Source: Bullera alba (taxonomy: Eukaryota > Basidiomycota > Tremellomycetes > Tremellales > Bulleraceae). Taken from it: a DNA stretch of 64,000 bases. The stretch is taken from assembly GCA_001600095.1 (NCBI GenBank), contig BCIX01000006.1, positions 1 through 64,000 on the forward strand, given 5' to 3'. The translations under genes and the position numbers were made by a program. Of the stretch, positions 55,296 through 64,000 are shown in pieces; positions within the stretch are counted from its first letter, which is position 1; each line of letters begins with the position of its first letter. Under the pieces are notes generated by a model. That model had not been told where the DNA came from. It was given only the letters and a program-made list of their open reading frames with translations, and searched no databases.

Positions 55296-56751
55296 GACGA
55301 ATAGCGGTGTAAGCGATGAGGGGTGGAAAAGGGGCTCTTGCGGGACTCTGTGGGGGAGAAAAGGGGGGCAAGAATCATCCTCGCTCTTATTTAATCTTTT
55401 CCACCACTATTATCGGACCATCGCTCCCGGCAAACGGGGCAACTCATCTACCATTCCCTATGTACCATTCCGTCTCACAACCCCGACCCTGTCCTCCACA
55501 CACTCTTCTCACCCGATATGGCCCCGCCCATTTCGGTGCATCCGGCGCCGAGGACACGTTGGTTATTTTGGGCATGAGACCCGAGGGCCAAGCTGCCAAG
55601 GATGTCAGTCTACCAGGTCATCGGCCGTCATCCAGGGAAATTACCTCCGAACCAGGGTGATATGCGGGGCGAAATTGAACCGTTGGGATGGATCGAGACG
55701 GCCCGGTGGAGGCGGGCCGGGCAGTTCTGTTCATATAGTCTCGCCTTGCAGCTGTAGATTGTGAGTCGCGAAACAGCTGGACTTCAGATCAGAGCAGAGT
55801 AAGCAACCATGTAGGCGTTCCTCTCTGGTCCTCTCCCACGGCTCTGCCAGGCTCTGCCCCTCGACGCTTTCCACCGAGTATTTCCTTCTCGGCCCGGACC
55901 CATCTCCACGTTTTGCGGTGGTCTTACGGCTTACCAGCTCGACATCGATAATCAGCTTCGGTAGTCCAAGTTGAGTCCTTGCCAAGCCCTCTCTAGGCTA
56001 ATCTCGATCTTACCGATATCTACCGCTATTATTCCTTGACGCTGTGGCTTGACCTGGCTCGACCGAGGCGGAAGTTAAGCTCAACACAAGGAGGCATAAC
56101 GCACAAGCACAAGCAGGCATAAGCGGCATAAGCAACTCCGGCAACGTGCGCCGGTAGAGGCCGGGAGGAGGCCGGGAGAGGCGGGCAGCTGAGGCTTGCG
56201 GCTTATTCCCGCTTGTATAATATAACCTTTTTGGGCTCTTGTAGCTGCTCTTGCATATATAACAGAGCCCTACAGAGCAGCAGAGACCCGTGGAATCGTC
56301 GTACTAAGCGCCCAACCTCACTCTTGACCATGCATAGGGTCGGCAACATAGCTAGGGCGATACGGGGCGATACAGGACGACACGATGTACAGGTCGATGC
56401 CCTTGCGTCCCCTGGCTACGCATCTTCAATCTCCAAAATTTGGAGGCTCGGCCTACCATGTATCCTCCTCTGGAACGACCAATGAGAGGGTCGGGGAGTG
56501 CCTACCACTGGTTCATTAGGGATCAATTGGAGATCTGTCTCGAGACCAGCGAGGACCTCACTTGAGTACTCGATCATAGAGGGACTTTCCGCCATGCCAT
56601 GTACCCGTAGGTTGGCGAGGCCGATATATTCATCTTCACGCGCAGACTGCAGGTGTAGGTCCTTCATACGTTGATGCATTTCTCGAGTACAATGTCACAA
56701 ACTCCCGCTCTTACACCCACACCTGCTCGACCCCTGTCGCGGCTCTGCAGC
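55296..56751. other. Spacer between the ACS paralogues
   Basis: The left part is the promoter of copy 1, similar to that of copy 2 (58643-59280). The remainder, about 56000-56670, has no recognised gene; it is rich in short gcaca/aagc-type repeats around 56095-56130. Confidence 0.5.
55388..55395 (-). promoter_or_regulatory. Conserved TATA-like element, ACS copy 1
   Basis: ATTAAATA on the minus strand, about 93 bases upstream of the start. The same octamer sits at nearly the same distance in copy 2. Confidence 0.55.
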
Positions 56752-58642
56752 TTACAACACGTACATGAAGCTCGGGTTACTGAAATCAATGATCAGCCCC
56801 AGCTCGCAATTCCCGCCCTCGATATAGCTCGATACTTGGGTCACTCACTGGAAATCGGTCAAATCGTCAAAGGCGTTCTCGTTGAGGAATCTAGAGTCGT
56901 GGCCAGAGGCAGCCATCTGTTGCTCGAGCTCGGCCCTGTACTTCTCCGCTTCGTCCTGGGGCATGATGGAAATGTCCTTCAAGTTGGCGGGCATACCGAG
57001 AGCGACTCGCTTGGCCTCTTGTCGTCGGTTGAGTATCCTCAGGTATTGGCCCATAGACACCACAAGGAGGAGCTCGCATATCCAGCAGCCGATGTCAACG
57101 TATAGTCCGGTCCTGTACACAGGCGCCTCTCGCTTGAAGTAGACCTGGGGGCCGACGACGTTTCCGATGGTCAAAGCACCGAACATGGTGGCGGTGGTGA
57201 CGACTCGCTTGGTGGTACCGGCGGCGTTGAGGTTGCACCACGAGATCAAAAGGGGTTGAATGGCTGAGAAGATGTAGGCGACGTAGTAACAAGCCATGAG
57301 GGCTCCAGTATTGTGTCGTGGAACTCGAACAAGACCAATGGCACCGGCAATGGGGAAGCAGACGATCACAGCGAGGACAGGCCATCGCATTTTGATCTTG
57401 TTGGTGATGTAGATCGAGAGCAGAAGGGTGCAGATACCAATAGCGCCGGTTGGGATCTGCATGAGGATAGCGGTGAACTTGTTGAAGCCGAAACCTTTGG
57501 TGATCAGACCGCCGAAAGCACCGATACCACCGGATGGGCAAGCAGCGCAGAACCACATGCCGGCCCACATGTACGTCTTGGGGTCCCTGTAGGTCTCCCA
57601 GAACTGGTCCCACTTGAACTTGGAGCTCTTGGTTCCGGTGTTGTTCTCCCTAAGTCGGTCGATGGCGATCAATCGGTCGTTGCCACGAGCGAGGAACTTG
57701 GCCGTGGTGGGGGAGTTGGGCAGGAGGAAGTAGACGATTGGGACAACGGCGAGGGAGAAGGAACCCATGAAAAGGAAGATGCCCTGGTAGGGTTGGATCA
57801 CGTTGCCTTTGTCGACAGCTTTACCGATACCATAAGACAAGAGTGGTCCGAAGATGGCCGCGCAGCTGTGGTGTGTCAGTGCTAGTCAAGAAGATCTTGC
57901 CAGTAGTTCGGACTCACGAGTTGGCGATTTGGTAGGCAATAGTTCGGTAAGACTGCTCTCGTCTCAACCACCACATCTGGGTGATCAAGATGAAAGATGG
58001 CAGGATGGTAGCCTCGAAGCATCCGAGAAGGAGTCGGCAGATCAACAAGGTGGTGAACGAGTGCCCCGCCGTGGTACAGATTGTGACAATCGACCCTACA
58101 CACATGGGTCAGTCCCTCCTAATCTCAAAGTCTCAGAGAGAAGCCGGCGACGACTTACAGGCAATCATGTTGAAGATGACCCAGTATTTGACCGGGAACA
58201 CGATGAGGGCGTAGGAGGATAATGGCTGGCAGACTAGCTGGGCAAGGTAGACGACTGACGAGAGCCACGAATACTCCGATCCGACGAGGTGAGTCTCCTT
58301 TTGAAGGTCGAACACCGCAGCGTAGGAAACTGAGGATTTGTCCAACTACCGCAGGCCTTAGCTTTCATCATTCAGATTGACAATCGCGCTCACCTGCTGG
58401 ATAAAGTACGTGAGACACATTGGCAGGCAGACGAAGAAGTCGATCCGCCTCAGGACCCGTTTGGCTTCAGCCGGAGTGTATTCGACATGACCACCAGCTT
58501 CTGCGAGGAGCCTGGCTGCGTCGTCGAGCTGCGAGTTGGCGGCATACTTTGGCTTTTGAGCCTCGGTATCCACTACAGGCAGTTGTTGCTCGACGTGTTG
58601 CGAGATCTCCTTCTCGTCCTCGATACCTCCGTGCTTGGACAT
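56752..58642 (-). CDS. ACS-family (Dal5/allantoate-permease type) MFS transporter, copy 2
   Basis: A paralogue of the gene at 53424 and very close in sequence. Start MSKHGGIEDEKEISQHV, then LDKSSVSYAAVFDLQK, QMWWLRREQSYRTIAYQ, YGIGKAVDKGNVIQPY, LPNSPTTAKFLARGN, WFCAACPSGGIGAFGGLI, ATMFGALTIGNVVGPQV and LNRRQEAKRVALG. It ends either LTDFQ or, spliced, with HNPSFMYVL plus TAA at 56752. Exon-intron structure is the same as copy 1. Differences cluster in the hydrophilic N-terminus and TM10-11 (DIGCWICELLLVVSM versus DVCCWAVEFALVVSM). Both copies look functional. Confidence 0.9.
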
Positions 58643-60770
58643 GATGAGTAGCGGTGTGAGCGAAGAGGGGGTTAAGAGGGACTCTTCTGGGTCTCTGTGA
58701 GGAGAAGAAGGGGCAAGAACATGCTCCTATTTAATGTTTTCCATCAACACCGTCCGGTCATCGCTCCCGAGGCACGGAGCAAGTGATCTACATACCATGC
58801 AATCGTACAACCCTGCAGATCCAGGCAGATCCCGACCCTAGCCTCCGTCCTCACTAGCACATGTCCCACCAGGTCCCATCTCACCAGATCTCCCCGGATA
58901 TGGCCCCGCCTGGCTCCGCTGATTTCGGTGTGTCCGGCGCCGGTAGTGGCCCAGGCTATTTTGGGCACAGCGCGCGCGGGCCAAGAACAGGTCCGTGAAC
59001 TCCGTCCGGGGAATTATGGTCAACGTAGACGATATGCGGGGTGAGATCGAACCGTTGGGATGTGTTGGGAGAGGTTGGGAGCTGTTGGGAGTTGTTGGTG
59101 CAGCCCGGGAAGGCGGCCCGGGGCGGAGCCGGGTAGTGCGCTCGACTTGTGGCTTGTAGCTGTAGAATAGGAGTCGTGAACCAGAGCTTGAGCTCAGAGC
59201 CGAGTTCATCAGATGTTTCGAGATTCTCGACATTTTGCAGCGGTGTCACCAGACGCCAGGCTCAAGATTAATCGGCTAGCTCAGTCCCCGCCCAACGCTC
59301 ACTAAGCCTCACTAAGCTCAAGGCTATTTTCGATCTTAACACCTGGACCTACCTGGACCGGTATGGCTCGACGCACTTTTGACTGCGACGAAGATGAATA
59401 TCGGCGCATAGTCGGGTGGATCTAGATGGATCAGCCGGTGGATCTCGACCTATCTTGACCTCTATACATAATTGCGCGCTCGGAGGCAGTTATGGACCTT
59501 AATGAACGAAGCTGCGACGATGACATAAACCAGGGGGCCGGTAGAGACCGGCACAGTCTGCAGCGCTGCAGCTGCTACTGCGTACCTGAACAGTAACTTC
59601 CACTCATGTACGTACTGTACATACTGACTGCTCGCCAATAGCGACGGCTGCGCTCGCTCCGATCATGACTCACGACCGCTCCCGACCGATGGCACAACCG
59701 CATCTGAGTTGTGTCACCAGGCTGATGCCGCCGACGCCGCTGATCCCGGCGGGCCGGTCGCAGTGTCTTCACCACCAAGGGGCAATATCATCCCGAGCAT
59801 CAGAGAGACGGCGACTTGTTCGTTGAGAGGTCGTCGGTCCGGACATGCTGGACCGGGGAATACGGCGAACCGGCCTACGCATCTGATCTACTTCACTATC
59901 AGCGAACATCATGACCAGCAAGAGCGGCGCCGGTGAGATGATCTCACGACGGGAGATCGCCCGGTCCGTTCTCCGTTCGCCATCGTTCTCGATACGAGGG
60001 TGTCTGATACCTTCCGATACGGATCGAACTCGGTGTATTCGCATCGGAAGATAGTCTTCAGACGAGTACGGTAAGGTCTCGTAGGATACCTGCAGAGAGT
60101 CACATACACACATTGAGAATTGGATCTGGGATGGATGAGCTGAATAATTGGACTCGCCTTCATCAGGAACAGTCAAGGGTCTCACCTCTCATCGAGACTG
60201 GACGAGTCACGAGTGGTGTGCAGTAATTTCGACATGCACTCCTTTGATGATACCTCTCGCTTTGACATGATTATGAAACATCGACCAGTCAGTCACCTTG
60301 ATCGTTACATGGCTTTCGACATCCAGTCATCAGCCGTCATTGATGCATTCGCCTGATTCGCCCCATTTCAAAGCCTCGCACTAGCTACATTCCCCTTAAC
60401 ACTATCGTCAGGAGATAACCGGTACAGCGGCGATGATGGTCTGCAATGTTGCCTTGAAGCTTGTTCGGTGACTAACTATTCAGTCTAGCACTTAGGTACT
60501 AATAATCACCGTACTATGTAGTCACCAAACCTCCGACACGTGGTGACTCTCGGCGTTGAATCAACCCATCTACGACTTCTCCCCGTTGCCGTCTTCGCCA
60601 TCAACTCGTGTTCTAATGCCAAACTAGTCTTTAAGGTTCAACGTTCGACCTTCACCATCCAGTGCACTTGCCAGCTTCTCGACCGATACTCTCTGCTACT
60701 ATTGACTACATCGCTCTCAAAGCAGCTCACAGCTCTATCATTGTGACTGGAGAAGATAGGGCACCGCAGG
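58643..60770. other. 2.1-kb intergenic region, duplicated promoters at both ends
   Basis: 58643-59280 resembles 55296-55990 (ACS promoter). About 60490-60770 resembles the reverse complement of the F-box-like promoter. The middle (59300-60480) has no recognised gene or repeat. Confidence 0.5.
58728..58735 (-). promoter_or_regulatory. Conserved TATA-like element, ACS copy 2
   Basis: ATTAAATA on the minus strand about 86 bases before the start, matching copy 1. Confidence 0.55.
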
Positions 60771-62234
60771 ATGACTTTGCCCGAGCTACATCCCGAGTTA
60801 TGGATTCACATCTTCAAATTCGTCAAACGCGACGTCCCCCCGCCGTGGAAGTATGCGAACTGATCAGAAGGATTTAGCGACCGTCTGCCGAGTTTCACTC
60901 GTGAGTATAGTGTCCTTCACTCCCTCCACCATCGCCTCCTGTGATCGATCAAGTCAGATGGTCAACAGCTGACGGTTCTCCAGCGCTTTCACTCGCTCGC
61001 CGCTCCGATCTTGTATAGGACGATGGTTCTCCCCAATCTCCCCATCCTCCTCGAAAAGCTCCGGGCTTTTGGGAGCCTCCCGGAACGACCTCACTCTCTC
61101 AGCACGGCTCCTTTGGAGGTACTGCTCTCGCGTACTCAGACACTTCGGATTGCCGGACTACCGCCTCCTTGTAAACCAAAGCTCCGACTAGAGCATCTAC
61201 TGCAACATGGTTCTCATCTGTGGAGCGTGATCGGTGCTACGCCGGAGGAAGAATTGGAGGAAGCTGGCTATGCAGCCGGAACGGAGCTACAGGCGACATC
61301 TGCCCTATTCTACGGTGTTCGAAATAGCAAGCTCGTCAGTACTCCGGTCTTCACCAGTGTCAGACGTATCATCCTGGGTCAGAGGTCACATTGGCATTGG
61401 ACCGAGCTAGGGCCTTCCCAGCCTGCATCGCAGGAGCTTATACACTCCCAACTTGGCATCGATCGCTTCCTCCTAGCACACTCGCCCAAATCACTCTGCA
61501 CACATAGCAATCTGGGTCCTTATTGCCTGTATTACGCGTACGGTGATGACACGCAGCTCGCCCAAATGCACCCCACGGTCACTCGACATGCATACGCCCA
61601 ATACGAGGAGGCGACAATTATCCCTGGCGCCAAGAATAGGTGAACGTTCTACCCTGGGTGTCTTACAAGCTACCCCGGCAGCAACATTCAAGGCGAACCC
61701 TCTCCCCCAGGTTATGATGCTTTCCAGGACCAGTACACATCGATCGCCTCCGTTTTGCAAAGCCGCCATAGCAAGTGGGAATCGACGTTGGAATCAGGCG
61801 AGAGAACCTCGCTCGAGACGTACGGGCACGCAGCCTGGGGACCGAGCCTCCGGGACAGAGTGCTCCAGGCTGTGCATGGGTCAGTCAAGGGCGGAGAAGT
61901 CCATCACGCCGCACGATTAGATCAACCGCGGGTGTACGAGGAGATGTTGGCGACATATCGCGACAAGTCCAAGAAGCTGCAAGCTGCTGAAGGCGTCATC
62001 AACGCCAAGCTAGTGAATAGCCTGCGTGAGCACGGTCACCTACCTCAAGGGGAAGGATGTGCGAAACCGGTCCAACTTCTGCCATGGCGAGATACACCTC
62101 CCTGCGACTGTTGCGGCTGGGAGATGGGGGATTACATGGAGGAGGTCACGGCGGGTCTGAATCCACGCGAGGCAGTACTCGTAAGGGCGTTGCACTCGTT
62201 GAAGTCAGATGCGGGAAAGGAGTCAGATGCGTAA
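60771..62234 (+). pseudogene. Inverted, decayed paralogue of the F-box-like gene
   Basis: It aligns with 51069-52544 in opposite orientation. It opens MTLPELHPELWIHIFKFV and ends DAGKESDA. Relative to the intact gene about 11 bases are missing after KYAN, giving an immediate TGA (60861-60863) and a frameshift. A second in-frame TGA follows KNR at about 61642, where the intact gene has Trp. The body between is well preserved (YRTMVLPNLPILLEKL; SRTQTLRIAGLPPP; QRSHWHWTELG). The C-terminal part (RTSLETYG; WRDTPPCDCCGWEM) is also open. A 42-nt GT-AG interval could splice out the second stop, so partial function cannot be excluded. Most likely a pseudogene. Confidence 0.75.
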
Positions 62235-62683
62235 AGATGAGTGAGTAAGAATGTACTCGAGCTCAAAACGACACGGCGAAGAGTATACCTCGAGGAGGAG
62301 ATAAGTGTTTATAGCTATGCTTCCGTATCACGGCATGCAGTAGAATGCCGGTTGTGATACTGGTCGATGTCTTTACAGCTTGTTGGCGTCGAGGCTGTTG
62401 AGCAATATCAGGCAACATCGAGCAGCGACTCGACTTGGACTCGACGATCGAAGGCAAGGAGGCTTTGCGCATACCGCAGCCCGCTGGCTGGCAGTCTGAC
62501 GGAATCAAATTCACCGGATTTAGCCGACAGCGGCACCGGCGGCGGTCGGCGCCGGTGACCCGTGGGTCGATGCGTCTCCGACGCCCGTTGTGAGAGAGTC
62601 AAAAGTCAGATCGATCACTGTAAGCTTTAGTCGTCAGCATCGTCCTTGACAGACCCGCCGTCATCACTACACAGGCCATCAAC
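62235..62683. other. Spacer and promoter of the right-edge MFS gene
   Basis: Contains a GC-rich ggcaccggcggcggtcggcg tract at 62530-62549. No gene or clear TATA seen. Confidence 0.45.
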
Positions 62684-64000
62684 ATGTCTCTGGTGCTCAT
62701 GTTGAATGCCTCGTGGGCGCTGGCTCACTCTTTGCTATATGGCTTTCACGTGGCAGCGCTCAATGGCGTCCAGGCCAGTGTGGTCTGTGATGGGGGAGCT
62801 CGATCGGCCAAGATGGGTATACACTCCTGCGTGCCACTGACAGTGAGTCGTGATCTAAGGCTCTGATCAGGGAATCTGGACCGGAAGGAAATGTGCAGCT
62901 GCTTATGCAACACTGCGTAGGACGCTCAATTTGGCATCGTGGTGACCATCTTCACGATCGGCGGTCTGGTCGGGTCCCTATCGTCGGATATGGTGACGAG
63001 GCGGTATGGCAGAGTTGGGACTTTGCGTATCGCCGAGCTATGCTTCATTGCGGGTAGTGCCATGGTCGGCTTGGCCAACACAATGTGGATCATGGTTATT
63101 GGCCGGTGAGCATACCCCTCCCTCCATCCGACAAATTACGTGCTGACATGTTAAAGGATATTGATTGGCTATGCGGCGGGGTTATCCATGGTCACGGTAC
63201 CCAACTACCTCTCGACGATTTCGCCGCAGAGGTTCAAAAAGGCATTCGGGGCGGCACATCAAATGACAATAGGACTGGGAATGATAATCGCCCAATCGCT
63301 CTCGTTTGCATTTGACGCTCCGTTCAAATGGCGATACAGCCTGCTCGTCGCCGTGGGCCTGTCTGTGCTGGTGTTTGTGGTCGCGCTTGGGAAGTCGGAT
63401 TCGGTACCGGCGGACCATGGCCAAGCAGAGGAGGGAACGGCCTTGTTGCCGAGAGACAAGGGTGAGTAAGCGCTTCGACGTCATTTGGAGAGACCGCTGA
63501 CTTTTGTAGACTCTGACTTGTCGGTCGTGGAGCTCCTGACTACGAAGGACGCGGTACTGTTCAGAGGTCGTGAGTAGTTTCACGGACTACGAATAAGAGT
63601 TTATGGCTGCTGACTCCGTCAGTCATCATCATCGTAGTCGCACAATTCGCACAACAAGTGTCGGGCATATCACCCAGTAGGTCCCCCGCTTTGAACATGG
63701 CTAATGACAGTCATGTACTTTTCGACCAAGACCCTGGCGCCAGTCTTTCAAACGGGCTCGAAAGCGATAGCACTATTTGTCATGGCCATCGGCATACCGT
63801 TCAATTTTGCTCCTGCCCTTCTGCCTAACGTAAGTCATCGTCACAGTGCTCCGAGCTTGATCACAATCATGCCTTTAACACGAGACTCCCTCATTCGGCA
63901 CTCGCTGCGCAGCTAGCTACTCTGATCAGTTCGTGACCATAGCTGACACATAGCACTCCTAGAAAGTCACGTCGAAACACCTCCTCATGCTCTCCGCTCT
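62684..64000 (+). CDS. MFS sugar-porter family transporter, 5' part (runs off right edge)
   Basis: Start MSLVLMLNASWALAHSLLYG leads directly into TM1 with no long N-terminal tail. Exons continue DAQFGIVVTIFTIGGLVGS, MVTRRYGRVGTLRI (loop 2-3), GYAAGLSMVTVPNYLSTI (TM4, PxYLxE-like), LSVVELLTTKDAVLFRG, then VVAQFAQQVSGISP and MYFSTKTLAPVF, the QQxSGI-N-x-Y block of sugar porters (TM7). The pattern resembles fungal Vps73/Ybr241c and glucose-transporter-like proteins rather than Hxt types. The last visible exon ends KHLLMLSA at the window edge, so the C-terminal half is absent. A possible lyso/vacuolar location follows from the resemblance and is speculative. Confidence 0.82.

Overview
The window looks like a piece of a basidiomycete yeast chromosome, most likely Tremellomycetes. 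That assignment is inference. It rests on intron-rich genes with mostly 50-90 nt introns (GTGAGT-type donors, short pyrimidine tracts), compact spacing and the protein styles. The left edge carries three head-to-tail 8-bp C-rich units (CCTCTAAC) in the orientation expected of a left chromosome end. They cut straight into the reading frame of a GH76 mannanase gene, so the window may begin at, or very near, a telomere.

Layout, left to right. 0-9 kb: truncated secreted GH76 enzyme (-), a large alpha/beta-hydrolase-like protein with a long disordered N-terminus (-), and two tandem aldo-keto reductases (+). 9-18 kb: an 8-bp minisatellite, the ribosome-associated J-protein ZUO1 (-), the splicing factor SF3B6 (+), a small Cys-rich protein in three short exons (-), and a small Ser-rich protein in four short exons (+). 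18.2-21.5 kb: a degenerate tandem array in which each roughly 400-bp unit carries a decayed copy of the last 25-30 codons of PEX12. The intact PEX12 gene (-) sits at its right end. 24-36 kb: three MFS transporters (alpha-glucoside-permease-like +, sugar-porter -, SV2-like +) around a gene-poor stretch at 29.3-34.0 kb. 36-50 kb: housekeeping-dense block with an AT-hook protein, URA3, UFD1, the syntaxin TLG2, an alginate-lyase-domain protein hidden in six short exons, an RRM protein and the nucleoporin NUP53. 51-64 kb: an F-box-like gene (-), two duplicated Dal5-type ACS transporters (-), an inverted decayed copy of the F-box-like gene (+), and an MFS sugar porter running off the right edge.

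Biologically this mixes core functions (translation folding, splicing, pyrimidine synthesis, ubiquitin degradation, endosomal fusion, nuclear pore, peroxisome) with nutrient-acquisition genes typical of subtelomeric regions: six MFS transporters, a GH76 enzyme, a lyase-fold protein and AKRs. Several lines point to ongoing duplication and decay: the AKR pair, the ACS pair, the inverted F-box pair, the PEX12-tail array and the telomere-cut GH76 gene. No tRNA, rRNA, CRISPR or intact transposon was recognised. Exon boundaries were read by eye from splice signals and frame; they are models, not transcript data.
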